NCBI GenBank assembly: GCA_030280995.1
Contig: JASXTE010000002.1
Span: 34,801,183 to 34,865,182, forward strand
DNA: 64,000 nucleotides
DNA from: Hemileia vastatrix
Taxonomy: Eukaryota > Basidiomycota > Pucciniomycetes > Pucciniales > Zaghouaniaceae
Direction of reading: 5' to 3'
The translations under genes were made by a program, and so were the position numbers. Position 1 is the first letter of the stretch. Every line of letters begins with the position of its first letter. This document shows positions 33,033-45,135 of the stretch, piece after piece. The notes beneath the pieces are model-generated. The model was not told the origin of the DNA. It was given only the letters and a program-made list of their open reading frames with translations, and did no database searches.

Positions 33033-34605
33033 ATGGCTGGATCTCCTGATGTTAACCCTTCTACTCTCCCTTGCTTCACTGCTCCCAAGGACTATGCCTG
33101 CAAACAGTGCATCCACATGTGCCGACCTTTCACATTCACTCTTACAAATCCTGAATCCAAATTCTACAACAGGGCTTGTGACTCTTGTTATTCCAAAAAG
33201 AAGAGATGTGACAGAGATGCCAACTACCCTATTCCTCCGCCTTCTCCTTCTCACAAATACATCTCCAGATCCCCTACCAGATCCCCAGAGCTTTGTCCTT
33301 CCTCTTCCTCTCTATCTTCTGCTCCTTCCAGAAGATCCAGAAGCTCAGCTTCCCGCATTTTTCCCAAAAGACCAGCCTTAGCCTCACAAGAAACTGCTTT
33401 TATCTCCGCCAAATTGGCTCCAAAAGCTTCAAAATCAACTCCCAGGCTTCTAGACCGCGTCCAGGCAGCCCGGAGGAGGTTGGGCGGTCCGCCCGCCTCA
33501 CCAAACAGTGAAAATCAGGTCCAAAACCTCCAAAAATGGCCAGAAAATAGCCAAATTAATCCAGACAACAACAACAACTCAATCCAACTACCTCCTACTG
33601 CTCCCAGAGCAATGCAATCCACCCTTCCAAAGTCCAAAAGCACCAAAATTTACCAGATTTCTAAGAGAACTGCTAGAGAACCCCAAGAAGAAACCAGAAC
33701 ACCACACACTGCTCCACAACAACAACTTCGTCCCCAACTAAGACAAAGAAAATACACCTCTCCTCTGTCAGATAACTACTCTTCTGACAGTTCCATCTCT
33801 TCAAATTCTCCATCCAGAAAAGAGCAGTCTGCTTCCAAATCCCCCTCTCCTGCTCCATCCTTTAACAACCCTGGTACTCCATCACCAGCACCTCCTCCAG
33901 CTGAATCCAACAGAAATAACAACCACAACAACAACCACAATCTCACTGCTCCAACTAGGCCCCAGGAACCTCAGCATCCCACTTCACCTTCTCAGGATCC
34001 TTCAGAGGAAGATAATGAGAATCCATATCTTTCCCTAGTTGATCCACCTACTATGACCATTACAAAATCGTCAGAGATCCAAATCCCAGCTACTTACAGA
34101 TTTGATGAACTTCCAATCTGTAAGTACCAAATTAATTATTCCATTTCCTCAACAAAAATAATTACTGATCCAATTCTTCTTGTCTAGTTGGAACTCTACT
34201 CCTGAATCTATTATTGGAGTTGGCCAAACTCTTGAAACTTCTTTGACCCTGGATTATGGAGACATGAAGAAACACCTAAGCACCATGTGTTCCAACATGC
34301 TGAAAGCCTTTGCCCTCCATGGACCCTTGAATGACTTTGAAAAATCCCTGAGAAAGCGCCTACTGGATGACCACTGGAAAATGTCTAGGATCATTAAACA
34401 CACCCTCCAGCACTCCATTCCTGCCTCTTCTTCTTCCTCCTCTGAACTTCCCTCTAATCCAATCCCTATAATCTCTCAAGCAGGATGCACTTCAAAGAAC
34501 ACAGTGCTTCCCACAATTTTAAAAAAAAACAAAAAAAACATCACAATCCGGACCAGCCTCCAGAAGCTTCATCATCCAGACAATGAGCTCCTGCACACAG
34601 ATTAG
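33033..34605 (+). pseudogene. T2 accessory gene b: antisense zinc-cluster-like protein, frameshifted in exon 2
   Basis: Exon 1 (33033-34119, 362 codons plus one base) is open. The intron is 34120-34187 (GTAAGT...TCTAG). The N-terminus MAGSPDVNPSTLPC leads to C-KQ-C-IHMCRP-F (third zinc Cys changed to Phe; Cys in T1), then C-DS-C-YSKKKR-C. The middle is Ser/Pro/Gln/Asn-rich with basic patches. Exon 2 lacks one base just after the acceptor relative to T1, shifting the helical C-terminal domain (LTLDYGDMKKHL to LDDHWKMSRIIKHTLQ) out of frame. A full gene would encode about 500 residues. Confidence 0.65.
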
Positions 34606-34739
34606 AAACATAATAATAATATAAAACAATTAAAAAAATAATTTCAGAATTTTTTTTTTTAAGATGATTTGTATCTACTAATATACTAAAATTAAAAATT
34701 AATAACTAAAATGAAATGAAATAAAATAAATGAAATAAA

Positions 34740-35770
34740 ATAAAATATAAAAAATAATACAAATGGTATCCCCCAGCCAATTGATGAGCTGATCCCCTGA
34801 TACCTTACCCACATCCAAGTGCACCTTGATGTGGATACACAATTAAATCTTTTAAATGATTAACAGAAAAAAAATTCAAAAAATTAAGAAATTCAGAAGA
34901 TAATAAAAATAATGAAGCACAGAAACACATGAAATAAATATGAAATAAATAATAAATAAAATAGCATTGCCCGGCCAATTGATGAGCCATTCCCCACCAA
35001 TGCTTGCCCACATCCAGGTGACCCTGATGTGGTAACACCCTATATTTTTGATTTTATAATTTTAAACAACCCCCATAAAAAATTGAAAGAAAAAAAGAGA
35101 AAAAAGAAAATAATCTAAATCTGCTATCTAGCAAAAACATAACTGCAAAATGAAAGAAAGTCCAGCTCCATAAATTGTCCAATAAGAGAAAGTCCAGTCC
35201 ATAGAAATGATCACTGGGTGGGCTCCCTCCAATAAGTAAAAATGATGGGAGACCACCAGTGATCCACCACCAATCTGAAAGAACCAAAGATAAAGAAGCC
35301 AGTCCCAAACCAGTTTAAAGTCATAGCCGACTTGAAAACTGAATAATAAACCACAGAACTAGAATTCAACTAGGAAAAACAAAAGACTTGAGACAGACAT
35401 TCTGGGGTAGCTATTTTACAGAGCAGCCAGCTCATCAGTTACCCCCACACTTGCCAAAATAAAATCTAGAAGCCCCCCTGGGTACCTTCTAAGAAAAACA
35501 CAACGTCCAACACAAAAAACCAAAACCAATAAGAGTGACGAGTCCGGCACTTGAAAACCAAAGGAATTACCAGTTTAAAGTCATAGAGGACTACAACCTG
35601 TGAAAAGAAACCAATACTAGGGTTCAACCAAATTAAGAAAAAGGGTTGGAAACAGACAATCTGGGGTAACTGTTGATAGAGCATCCAGCCCATCAGTCAC
35701 CCCTACACTTGCCAAGATCAAATCTAGAAGCCCCACCCATGGGTACCTTCTAACAAAAAGTTTCCAACAA
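34740..35770. repeat. Convergent intergenic block of T2
   Basis: Same organisation as 15240-16270 in T1: two copies of the CCAATTGATGAGC ... TGATGTGG unit (about 34775-34835 and 34975-35030) and two copies of the CAGTTTAAAGTC ... GGTACCTTC module (35312-35490 and 35571-35750). It separates the ends of accessory gene b and integrase. No gene seen. Confidence 0.6.
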
Positions 35771-35840
35771 ACAAATGCATAGAATCACCACAAAAAAACC
35801 AAAATTAAAGAATGGTCCGTAGTTTATCCTCATTGCGGAG

Positions 35841-36950
35841 TCAATCTTCTTCATGCCTAGTGCCTCTAGGATAAAACCTCTTCACTTGGTCTGCAGCCAC
35901 CCTCTTTTTCAAGACTGCACCATCCAACTCTTCCAAAACATAAGAACCTCCGGACGCCTGAGATCTGACTCTGTAAGGTCCATTCCATCTGTCAGCAAAC
36001 ATTTTGCCCCACTGACTCTCCAAACTTCTATTATACACCAAAACCAAACAACCAGGTTTCAAGGGATTCCTGAGTCTATGAGCCAACTTCTTGTCCCAGT
36101 ATCTGACTGCTTGATTCCTAATCTTCATCATTCTAGAGTATGCCTTCTCCTGACATTCCTCTCTACATTCCAACTGTTGAATCCTGGCACAGAGCAAATC
36201 TTCTGTTTAGTGCACGTCATCACAATCAATTCCAAGATAAGAGACAGCTTCCAAGTCCACTGGTAGAACGGTTTTTTGACCAAACATTAACTCACAAGGA
36301 GAATAGCCAGTTGTCCTCTTCACAGTGACCCTATCAGCAAATAACAACAAGGGTAAATAATTCCTCCACTTTTCAGCACTATATCCACACATCTTCACCA
36401 AAGCATTCTTGATAACTTGATGGCCTCTTTCAACCATGCCTTCAGCTTCAGGATAATACGGTGTAGCCACTCTAACTTTAGAACCAACACTAGCCACAGC
36501 TTCTTTATATTCGGCACCAAACTCTGGCCCGCCATCAACAGTCACCAACTTCATCAACCCATACCTATAAATACACTCCTTCTTCAAAAACTCTGCCACA
36601 TTCTTGGCAGTCAAATTAACCAGAGGAACTGCCTCAACCCAACCAGACAAATCATCCCTAGCAACAATCAAGTATTTATACTTGCCCTCTTTAATATGGA
36701 CAGCGTCCAGACTGACCCTTCCAAAAACAGTTGATTCACAAGTAGCATGGCCCACCTCTTTAGGTTTCAAGTGACTTCTTCTTTGACATTCTTCACAAGA
36801 TTTAACTCAACCCTGCACAGCCAACTTCATACCCGGCCACCAAAATCTGTCTGCTACTCTTCTATAAGTCTCCCCAAAGCCTCTATGACCAAGGTCTTCA
36901 TGCAAAGACTTCAAAACCAATTCTTGACCCTTCTTCTGAGTCACCACCAC
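35841..36950 (-). pseudogene. T2 integrase, catalytic triad present, with stops
   Basis: Open parts are 36770-36207 and 36197-35841, with the zinc finger further upstream to about 36950. The three catalytic residues are visible in SLDAVHIKEG, LVTVDGGPEFGAE and EGMVERGHQVI. A Trp-to-stop change near 36808 (in AVQGW of T1) and a Ser-to-stop change near 36205 break the frame. The C-terminus VLVYNRSLESQWGKMFADRW with GPYRV is intact. Confidence 0.8.
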
Positions 36951-38237
36951 TTAAGGATTAGGATGTCTCCTACTCATCAAACGCCTTCCTGACACATAAA
37001 ATCCAGGACTCTTCTTCTTGATTGCCAACCAAGTATCATCATCACAACTATCTGGCCTCTCCAAGGTCAACAGATATTCCACCGGGATAAAATAAAACCA
37101 AGACTGACCCCAGGTCTCATCTTCAAAATCCAACAAGACAACATCCAAGGGTACAACTCTGTCATCAAAATTACCAGTGTGAACATGAGCCAATTGAGCA
37201 GCCCAACCAGGACACCAATCCTTAAAATTTGGCACGTCCTTCTCTTTCCACTGAACCTTGTGAGAATCCAGTTCACTAACAAAAACACCCTTTTCCAATT
37301 TTGAGCTGTCCCAAACAACAACTCCATCTTCATCAACAAAAACTTCCTGATCACCAGAATCAAGATCAGATCCAGCCAGTTTAGCCTCTTGGGGGAGGTC
37401 AGAACAATTGTCGCGTTTAGCCTCATGGGGGAGGAGAGAAAAATCCTCAGCACCCTTTGTGCTGGCCCTAACCACTGGAACATCCTCATCAAACTCCTCA
37501 GCCTCAGAATTTTTACACCACAATCTCACCACTCCAAAACTTTTCCGCAATTCCACATCTTCATCCTCACTTCCAACTTCCAAATCTTCAAATCTTGATT
37601 CATCTTCTGAATCACATCTTCTAAAATTGTGCAGTTTATCCTCATTCTGGAGGTCCAAAAATAGATCTTGATGATCTTCTCTCTTCAAAATTTTCTGCAG
37701 TTTAACCTCATGCTGGAGGCCCAAAAATAGATCTTGAGGATCTTCACAAAAATATCTTACATCTTCTTTCTTCATTATCTTCAGATTTGTTTCTTGATTT
37801 TCTTGAATTATCTTGAAATTTTTATCTTCTTTTCTTGAGTTTTCTTCTGTACTACAAAAATAACCAGGGGTTTCCCCAATTCTCACAGGTGTGGCCCAGG
37901 TAATGTTTTTGAAAGGTGTAGAAGAAACCCTAGCGGTGCACAATTTGGAGGACTTACTTTTAGACCCCAATCTCACCGCCCCAAAACTTTTCCGCATATC
38001 TTTCAATAAAGATATATAACCAATCTTCTTCCTTGAACTTGATTTAAAAATAATTAAGAATCTTGAGAGAGAACAGAGACTTGATAAAAAACTTGATGAA
38101 TACTTGCAGAGAAGAAAAACATTAAAAAGAGAAAGTTGAAAATCCACTTGGTATATCTCCAAGGGAGCTGACCTACTACAACCTGGGATTTCCTCATCTT
38201 GGGGAGTGGTTGTATCCCTAGGGTGATCAGCCCTCAT
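36951..38237 (-). pseudogene. T2 pol ORF lacking RT and RNase H (428 residues)
   Basis: It starts at ATG 38237, overlapping the protease stop as TAATG. The linker runs to VELRKSFGVVRLWCKN and then joins directly to SEAEEFDEDVPVVRAS. In T1 those two stretches are separated by RT and RNase H. The junction is at about 37509 and corresponds to T1 17949-19742. The frame is kept across the junction. It ends at a stop in the segment that precedes the integrase zinc finger. Confidence 0.8.
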
Positions 38238-39385
38238 TACTCTAAAAAAGACAGACTCTCAATAGAGACTGAACCGCACTCCAAAAAACCAGAGGCAGCA
38301 CCCACTTCCTTCCTTCTCCTGCAGCAGTCCATGCACTGGCACATTGAAGATAAACCAGGCCTAGTCTCCCAACCATTCTCTCCAGGGGATGATAACCTCA
38401 TGTGAAGCCTCCTTTCGTCTTCACCAGTCAACTCCAAACTGATTCCCAAATCAAATTGATAACCTATTCTTGCCTGAAAATCCATCAAGAATGGCCCACA
38501 CAAAACTGCTTTTACATTACCTTTAGCAATGTAAAAATGAACCTTCGCTGAGGCTCCTCCAACATCTAACTTCACAAACTCTGAAGTTCCAACCAATTCA
38601 GTGACATGGCCACCGATCCCTCTTAAATTCCCACCAATACCAGTTTTGATGGGGAGGCCCATATGAGTTGCCTCAAACAAAGAAATCAGGTTTATCTGTG
38701 AACCTGAATTCACCAATGCCCTTGCCTCCCTGCCATTCAGAGTGACATTGACATATCCCAGAGGAGCAGAAAAATGAGTTTCCAACCCCTCACCAAACTT
38801 TTCAGCAGAATCACAAATGTATTCTACCTCACCAGAAGAAACCCTTCTCCTGGTCAACAACTTCTTCTGCCTATCAGCCAACCCTGGACTGATAGCATAC
38901 AATTCCCCATAAGATAGGGAAACCTGACCCTGATTCATCCTTTCCAGGACAGAGTCCATAACATTAACTTGACCAGACACTACTGGCCTCTCAAAGTGAG
39001 CTCTTTGTTTCACCACCTTGGTCCTAGAAGCTTCTTGAGGACCAGCACCACCACCAGATTTACCATTAAAAGGAACCAAAGCAGATCCCTCACCAGAACC
39101 TCTGACTCCAACAGGCTTTGGCAATGAAGCCAAAGGGACATCCTCCTCAGACTCAGAATCCAACTCCATTGGCATTGGCTCACCATTCAGGTCCAATGCG
39201 CCAAAACTAGGGGAGCCCATATCAGCCATACCCTTCTGCATCTTGTACAGCTCCTCTTTTCTGTACCTCTTCCTAGCTGAACTCAGCTCAGGATCACCCT
39301 TTGAAGCATTTGGCTTTGGTTGGGCCTGAGAACTGCTCTTAGGCCTACCCACCTTTCCTGCTTCCACATCATAAACACCAGCCAA
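38237..39385 (-). pseudogene. T2 protease region with mutated active site (382 codons)
   Basis: Open to its natural TAA, which overlaps the pol ATG. The catalytic motif reads ALVNSGSQINLIS, so the active-site Asp (DSG in T1) is Asn and the protease should be inactive. The second motif VKAVLCGPFLMDF is present. After it, a 50-residue Cys-containing tail (SSMCQCMDCCRRR) leads to the stop. Confidence 0.75.
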
Positions 39386-39403
39386 GCATTCACCACTTGA
39401 CTG

Positions 39404-40639
39404 TCAACAACAAGAATACAACTCCAAACCACCAAAGGAAGTAGAAAAAGAGACCTTATTGACCTCCTTCCCCTTTCCCTTGACTTCCTCATCTACCTTA
39501 ACAGAAGACTTCCCCTGATCAGGAATCTCCTCAAACCTTGGCCTCCTTTGATTGAGACCACCCCTTCTCCTGACCAAATCCACAGGAGCCTGTCCCTCAC
39601 TGGGCTTCACAAAAGAACCGTCAGGGAACTTAAAAACCCTGCCATCAAACTCCACTTTTCCTTCAGACACATCTCTGTTCAATGCCCAACAATCATTGGA
39701 CCTGTGCCCCCTCCTGCTGCAATAAGAGCAAACCCAAGGATCACTCCTACCAGCCCTCCTTTCAAAATCCCTTGGCTGAGAAGGTGCCTTTTTAACCTTC
39801 TTGGCCTCCTGGACAAAAATGTGCAGCTGTTTTGTCAGATCAGCCAACTGCTCCACCATTGGGTCCCTCTCCTGTTTGGGAACCTGCACCAAATTTTTCT
39901 CCTCCTTCTTCTCCCTAACTTCCTCTTCAGCCAAAGCCTCATTGACTTTGCTGACATACTTGGCACACCCCTCCTGATAGGTGTCCACAGCCAATAACTT
40001 CAAATGGGCCTCAAGAGCCTCCTTCACCTTATCCAAGGCAGGAAACTTCTGATCCCCATTAGAAAGAGTCTTCATCAATTCCTTTCTTGACAACTCCTTC
40101 AACAGATCCATCCTGACATCTCTAGCCAGGGCAGACCAAAAAACATCTTTGGCAGCATTTTCATGTGCCAGCTCCTCCACTTCCACCAAATATTCCACCA
40201 CAGGATCAAACTGTAGTAGAAACTTCCTGTAACTATGTAAGTTACCAACACCACCATAAGATTGCCATTCACTGACAGCCTTGTTCAGATCCACCATAGT
40301 GAACCTGACACCCCATCCATCCACCATCTCCCTACACAACAATTTCCAATCCCTCTTCTTGTAGCCAGACATGGCCACAATCTCCTTCTCCACTGACCTA
40401 TCACCAATGAAGAAGATAATCTGCTTCACCATGTCCAGGTAGGAAGCACCATCCACTCCAGCAGCAGTTTCATACTTCTCTAGAAACCACTTGACATCCT
40501 CCCCATTAAACTTGGTACCATCCCAAGTTTTAATCCTCACACACTCCCTAACCATCACAGAAGGAGGACCATCCCCCCAACTGACAATCACCACAGGAAT
40601 AGCAGAACCAGAAGCCATTCCTCCAGTCCAAAACACCAA
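39404..40639 (-). CDS. T2 gag (411 residues), open; stop at end is a mutation
   Basis: ATG at 40639 (or MASGS at 40618) lies just inside the primer site. Capsid helices (VKWFLEKYETAAGVDG, SEWQSYGGVGNLHSYRKF) are followed by a Lys/Glu-rich segment and the CCHC knuckle C-S-Y-C-SRRG-H-RSND-C. The frame ends in YSCC-stop where T1 has YSCGGQSSGE, so a Gly codon became TGA and the original ORF ran on into protease. It is the best preserved gag in the window. Gag packages element RNA into particles. Confidence 0.8.
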   Translation of the reverse strand: MVFWTGGMASGSAIPVVIVSWGDGPPSVMVRECVRIKTWDGTKFNGEDVKWFLEKYETAAGVDGASYLDMVKQIIFFIGDRSVEKEIVAMSGYKKRDWKLLCREMVDGWGVRFTMVDLNKAVSEWQSYGGVGNLHSYRKFLLQFDPVVEYLVEVEELAHENAAKDVFWSALARDVRMDLLKELSRKELMKTLSNGDQKFPALDKVKEALEAHLKLLAVDTYQEGCAKYVSKVNEALAEEEVREKKEEKNLVQVPKQERDPMVEQLADLTKQLHIFVQEAKKVKKAPSQPRDFERRAGRSDPWVCSYCSRRGHRSNDCWALNRDVSEGKVEFDGRVFKFPDGSFVKPSEGQAPVDLVRRRGGLNQRRPRFEEIPDQGKSSVKVDEEVKGKGKEVNKVSFSTSFGGLELYSCC

Positions 40640-40688
40640 AAAGAGCCAACCAAAGAAAACAGAAATTCCAAAGAACTAGCAAGTTCTA

Positions 40689-40705
40689 CCCCACGTTGGG
40701 CGCCA
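40689..40705 (-). promoter_or_regulatory. Primer binding site of T2
   Basis: TGGCGCCCAACGTGGGG on the minus strand, identical to T1, four bases inside the 5' LTR. Confidence 0.75.
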
Positions 40706-40709
40706 GAAA

Positions 40710-41801
40710 TGTAGACAATCCTATAGTACTAGCTATAGGCCTTGACCAAGGGAGTTGGAGAAAAACCAGAGAGAAAATCCCCTTTCCCTTTAGAAAAATA
40801 GAGTGAGATTTACTTGCTAAAGTAAGTTGGTTCCTGTTTTGCTAAAGCCCCTTTTTAACACACTTGACTGCTTGATGAGCCAAGAAAGTAGTCCCCAGAT
40901 AGACTACCAGACCAAAGTACTGAAATGTAGAACAAAGTCCACACCAGAGACAGCAAAGATACTTGATGTAGGCTGCAAATCCACACCAGAGACAGCAATA
41001 ATACTTGCTATAGCTTGCAAGACTATAACAGAGAAAACAGTTGCCAAATTTAAGTTAAATGAAGAACTCACTTGCAACAAACACAGCCAATTTTGGCCAG
41101 AAAACAGTGAAAACTGAGTGAGGAACAATGAGATAACCTCCGGATGGTTGTATGATGATTAAGGTTGCCCCAAACTGTCTTATTCACTATGTACACACAG
41201 ACCACTAACTAAGAGCCCATGCGCACCCACCAATCTGGCGTCTGTACCTGCCAAATTGCATAAAAAACCCTCCTGGAGTGCTCCCCAACCTCCTAAAACA
41301 GAGGCGGGCGGGCCGCCGACGTCGGAGATGCCGCCTGAAGCGGCCCGGCCTCCCTGAAGCCAGAAAACCAATAAAAACCACTAATCTACTTAGAAAAATT
41401 AGCTACAACTACTAAAACCTTTAAAACATGGAATTTCACTATAACAACATTGAGACATGAAATATAGAGAAAAATTAGCTCTATCAAATGGTACTAAGCA
41501 CTTAACCCTAAGACTTAAGGTTAGCCTGTAAAACACGAAAAACAAAATTAAACAGCAATCTTTTATAAATGAAAAATGAGGCAATGACCCCTTAAAACTC
41601 AGAATATGAAAAATGTCTACAAGACATAAAATGTAGAGAATAACCAGGGCTATCCAATGATAGTACCCACATACCCGCAGACCCAATATCCACAAAATGA
41701 AACCAGAAAAATACCCAATTCTTTAACAAATGTCAATTAAGACATGCACAAACCGCGCTAAATCACACAACAAAGGCCCCTGCCAATGTTGGAAGACCAC
41801 A
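40710..41801 (-). repeat. T2 5' LTR (1092 bp)
   Basis: Same ends as the other family-A LTRs. It is followed by ACGG (41802-41805), the target duplication, and then by the rest of the T3 LTR. Confidence 0.9.
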
Positions 41802-41805
41802 ACGG

Positions 41806-42581
41806 CTAGTGTGGTAACTTACTGAAACAGGTGATATAGGAAGTTAACTAGTTAAAAATCAAAGCAACTAGGATCAGCATTAGAAGGAGTCAAACTTGGA
41901 AAGAGCGCTGAATCAAACAAAGATACATTCAGGGGTGCGCATTTCAAGATGTCAAGCATGAGTGAAAGAAGTTAATACTAGTGTTAGTAAGGATAGAATA
42001 TGTTTTAGGTGCTGTAGTTGTTACAAGCGGTGTATGTAGTTTACTAATAGATTAGTTATTGCTTTACTAATGTAGTGCTAGAGTCAGTGCTGGAGATCCA
42101 CTAGGGAACTGTGATTAGAGAGCTGGAGAAATATAAAAGGGTATCACATCTAGTAATAAAAGGGAGAACAATTTGACAAATAGTTAGTTAACATACAAGT
42201 AGTTAATAATTGTGAAGTCAAAGATATTATAATTTTCTGTGATCAATTGTTTGAGAATATATAGATTCAGAGGATTAACTATTATTAGAGTTACTTTATT
42301 GCTATATTAAGGCATATTCAAAGAGAGCCCTTCAAGATGGAGTAGCTGTGGATATTAGGGCTTTTTAAGAATAGAAACATCCGGATAGTAATACTTGTTT
42401 TTTTTCCAATCTTTTAAACTCAATTCTCAACTTATAAACTTTCTAAGCACATATTAGTGTTACACATTATTGCGCTGTCTTTAAAAAATAAGAGTGTCAG
42501 GCACTTATTTTTAGATATTGAAAAGAAGAACCAACCCATCTCGCATTGTGTCAACTGCTAAGTACTTTAGAACTCTCTACA
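41806..42581 (+). repeat. T3 5' LTR, right piece
   Basis: CTAGTGTGGTAACTTACTG to CTCTCTACA matches 53250-54026. It is followed by the family-B primer site. Confidence 0.85.
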
Positions 42582-42583
42582 AT

Positions 42584-42600
42584 TGGTGTCCCAAAAGTGG
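42584..42600 (+). promoter_or_regulatory. Primer binding site of T3
   Basis: TGGTGTCCCAAAAGTGG lies two bases after the 5' LTR end. The TGG start fits complementarity to a tRNA 3' end. It differs from family A, so the two families use different primers. Confidence 0.65.
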
Positions 42601-42826
42601 CATAATTTTAACTAGTGTTTTGATTAGATTGTTTGGTTTTCAGGGTTTCTTCAAGAGGACGTGATAAAGCCCGCGCTTCAGCAGAAGAGTTTTAGGGTTT
42701 ACAAAGAGTGGTTCAATAACTGTTATCAGAGGATAGTGTAGGGCTGTATCGTGAATATAGTTGGGTTTAATTACCAAGTGTGTGTTTATTATTTTATGAT
42801 CTCTGTTTTGATTTCATATTTCGGAA

Positions 42827-43860
42827 ATGAATCCTACTGCAACTACATCTAAGGGATTTCAGGAGAAGGTCAAAACACCTAATTAGAAAGCGTCGTTGCC
42901 ACAGACGGTATCTACAATAATTAGATGTAAAGATGAAAGTTTGCCTTTTATGGGTAATAATACCAAGAAGTTCTTACAAAGTTTTGAAAAAGCAGCAGAA
43001 GTGCATGGAGCTACCAAGTATGATATGGTGCGTCAAGTGCTTTTCTTTGTCTCTAATGAGTGCAAAGATGATTTAGAGGATTTAAAGGGACATGAATAGC
43101 GCAATCAGACAGCACTAAAAAACAAATTCTCAAGAGATGGCCAAAGGTTACTGAGGAAACTAAGTATACGATAAAGGATCTGGATGTCTTGGTAAAAAGG
43201 GTCAAAGCTAAAGGGGGTTTTTGAGACCCTAGGGAATTTAAAAGTTTTAGAGAGGAATTTGATTGAACAGTGGAATATTTAGTCAGTAATGAAGATTTTA
43301 GTGATGCTAATGCGTCTCTACCTTGGTTTTGCGAAGCGCTAGCGCCAGAAGTGGAAGACTGGGAGAAGAGGCGCCTGGATAATTAAGGAAAGCTAGTCAA
43401 GAAGAGGGACGGTAATTATGAGTACCCTGGATTACAAGAAGTAGAAATGGGAGTGGAAGCAGAAATGAAGCTGTGCTGAGTTGAGCGTCGCGCAGCTAGA
43501 GTTGCTTTGGAAAATGAGGAGATGGACAAAGATGTCTCTGGTGTGCAATTGCCTCCTCAGATGTTGTCTCCTAAAGTAAAAGTTTTAACTAAGGAGCCGG
43601 ATTCAGTTATGGCAAGGATTGAAAAGCTGGAGAAGAAAATAAATGAAGCGATAAAAGCAAAAGAATTGTTTAGGCCCATGAGTTCTCCTCAACCATCACA
43701 CTTTGCTACTATGGTATGTTACTATTTTAATAAAGAGGGACATACTAGGATGAGGTGTAATGCGCTTCAAAAAGATAAAGAAGAGAGGGTAGTTTGTGAG
43801 GATGGAACTATGCTAATGTTGGAAGATGGGACTAAGCTTGTCAAAGACAAGTATTGAGGG
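42827..43860 (+). pseudogene. T3 gag, degenerate
   Basis: Conserved capsid start SLPFMGNNTKKFLQSFEKAA then YDMVRQVLFFV is homologous to family A gag. Many stops follow. A knuckle relic C-YY-F-NKEG-H-TRMR-C has the second Cys replaced by Phe. The spacing 2-4-4 is kept. Confidence 0.75.
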
Positions 43861-45135
43861 ATGCGAGCCATGGTCATCAATCATATTAATAAAAAGTCTA
43901 TGGAGGGCAGGTTGAGTAAGGGCAAGGAGCCTGAAGTGAAAGAGAAAGGCAAGGATGCGAATTCAGTCAATTTTTCAGTTACTTGCGCAGTATTGGAGTT
44001 TAAAGTAAAAGAAGGAGTGGTTGGAGCGCCACTTACTGCTGTGCATTTGGAGATGTTTGCAGCAAAGCACAAGAAAATGGCCCCACCTACAATTAGTAGG
44101 CCGAGAAGAGCTGGCACTAGGTATGCAAATCCAGAGGATATGGAGGAAGTAGGGTATACTACTAGAGAGAATACACCTGCGCCTATGAAGGATTTTGAAA
44201 TGGATGGTATGGAACCAGTTGGTTATGGTGTGGATCATCAGGTAGAAGATCAAACAATGATTATGGAGGAGTCAGAGGTAGTGCAGAAAAGAGCGGTACT
44301 TGTTGAAGGAATGACAGAGACGAGGCACAATACTCCAAAGAATTTACCTGGAAGAGAAAAGGCTGGTGCAAAGACGACTCAACCTAAATGGAGGATGCAG
44401 CGCCCGGTTCACTCGGATTTTCCTAAGGCAGCTGAGGATTTAGTCGCGCAATTTTTGAAGACTACAGTTTCTGTTCCATTGGGGGTTCTGACAGCAGTAG
44501 CGCCAGATGTAGAAAATGGAATTGTGGATAAGTGCAGGAAACAAAGGGTTGCTAATTGCGCTTAGTTTGATGTTGGAGAGAAGTCATTTCAGCCAATTGT
44601 TGGATTACCTAGGGCGCCACATTATGCAGGACCCTTAGGGTATTTAACGATCACTGTAAAGGGTAAGCAAATTAGAGCGTTAGTGGATACAGGTTCACAA
44701 ATCAACGTGGTGTCAGTAGATAATGCGGTGGAGTTAGGTCTTCCTGTTAAAGATGGTGATAGTACTGTCGCAGGAATTGGTAGAGGTAGGTTACCTGTTA
44801 TAGGAGTAGCAGAGTATGTACGCACTAGAGTTGCGGGAGCAACAAGGGATATACATTTTTAGGTTCCAATGGGTTTAGTTAAACCAGTTTTAGGCACACC
44901 ATTTTTAATGGATTATTCTGCAAATATTGATTATTGTTCAAAAAAGACTATTGGAATAAGGATTATGGGTGATGATGGTATTCCAGTAACAGCAGTCTTA
45001 GTAGCACCTAAGGATGGTGGCTGGGAAACTAAGTACTCTGGAGCTGCACGATTAGAGAAAGAAAGAGAGTTTTATGAGGAAGTCTCAGATGATGAGATAG
45101 GGAAACCGTCAGGAAGGCGCCAAAATTTTCATTAG
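43861..45135 (+). pseudogene. T3 gag-pol spacer and aspartic protease
   Basis: A Lys/Glu-rich spacer (43861-44565) is followed by protease with intact IRALVDTGSQINVVS near 44670-44715 and VKPVLGTPFLMDYS near 44880. A stop between (at 44862) and one after INC-A-stop at 44565 break the frame. Confidence 0.75.

Larger units (their letters stand above)
30595..41801 (-). mobile_element. T2: Ty3/gypsy element, family A copy 2 (minus), RT/RNase H deleted
   Basis: The element is 11,207 bp with two LTRs in the same orientation (30595-31666 and 40710-41801) and a perfect 4-bp duplication ACGG on both sides. Gag, protease and integrase read on the minus strand, and accessory genes a and b on the plus strand. 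Compared with T1, about 1.8 kb covering RT and RNase H is missing at about 37509. It is therefore non-autonomous. Confidence 0.9.
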
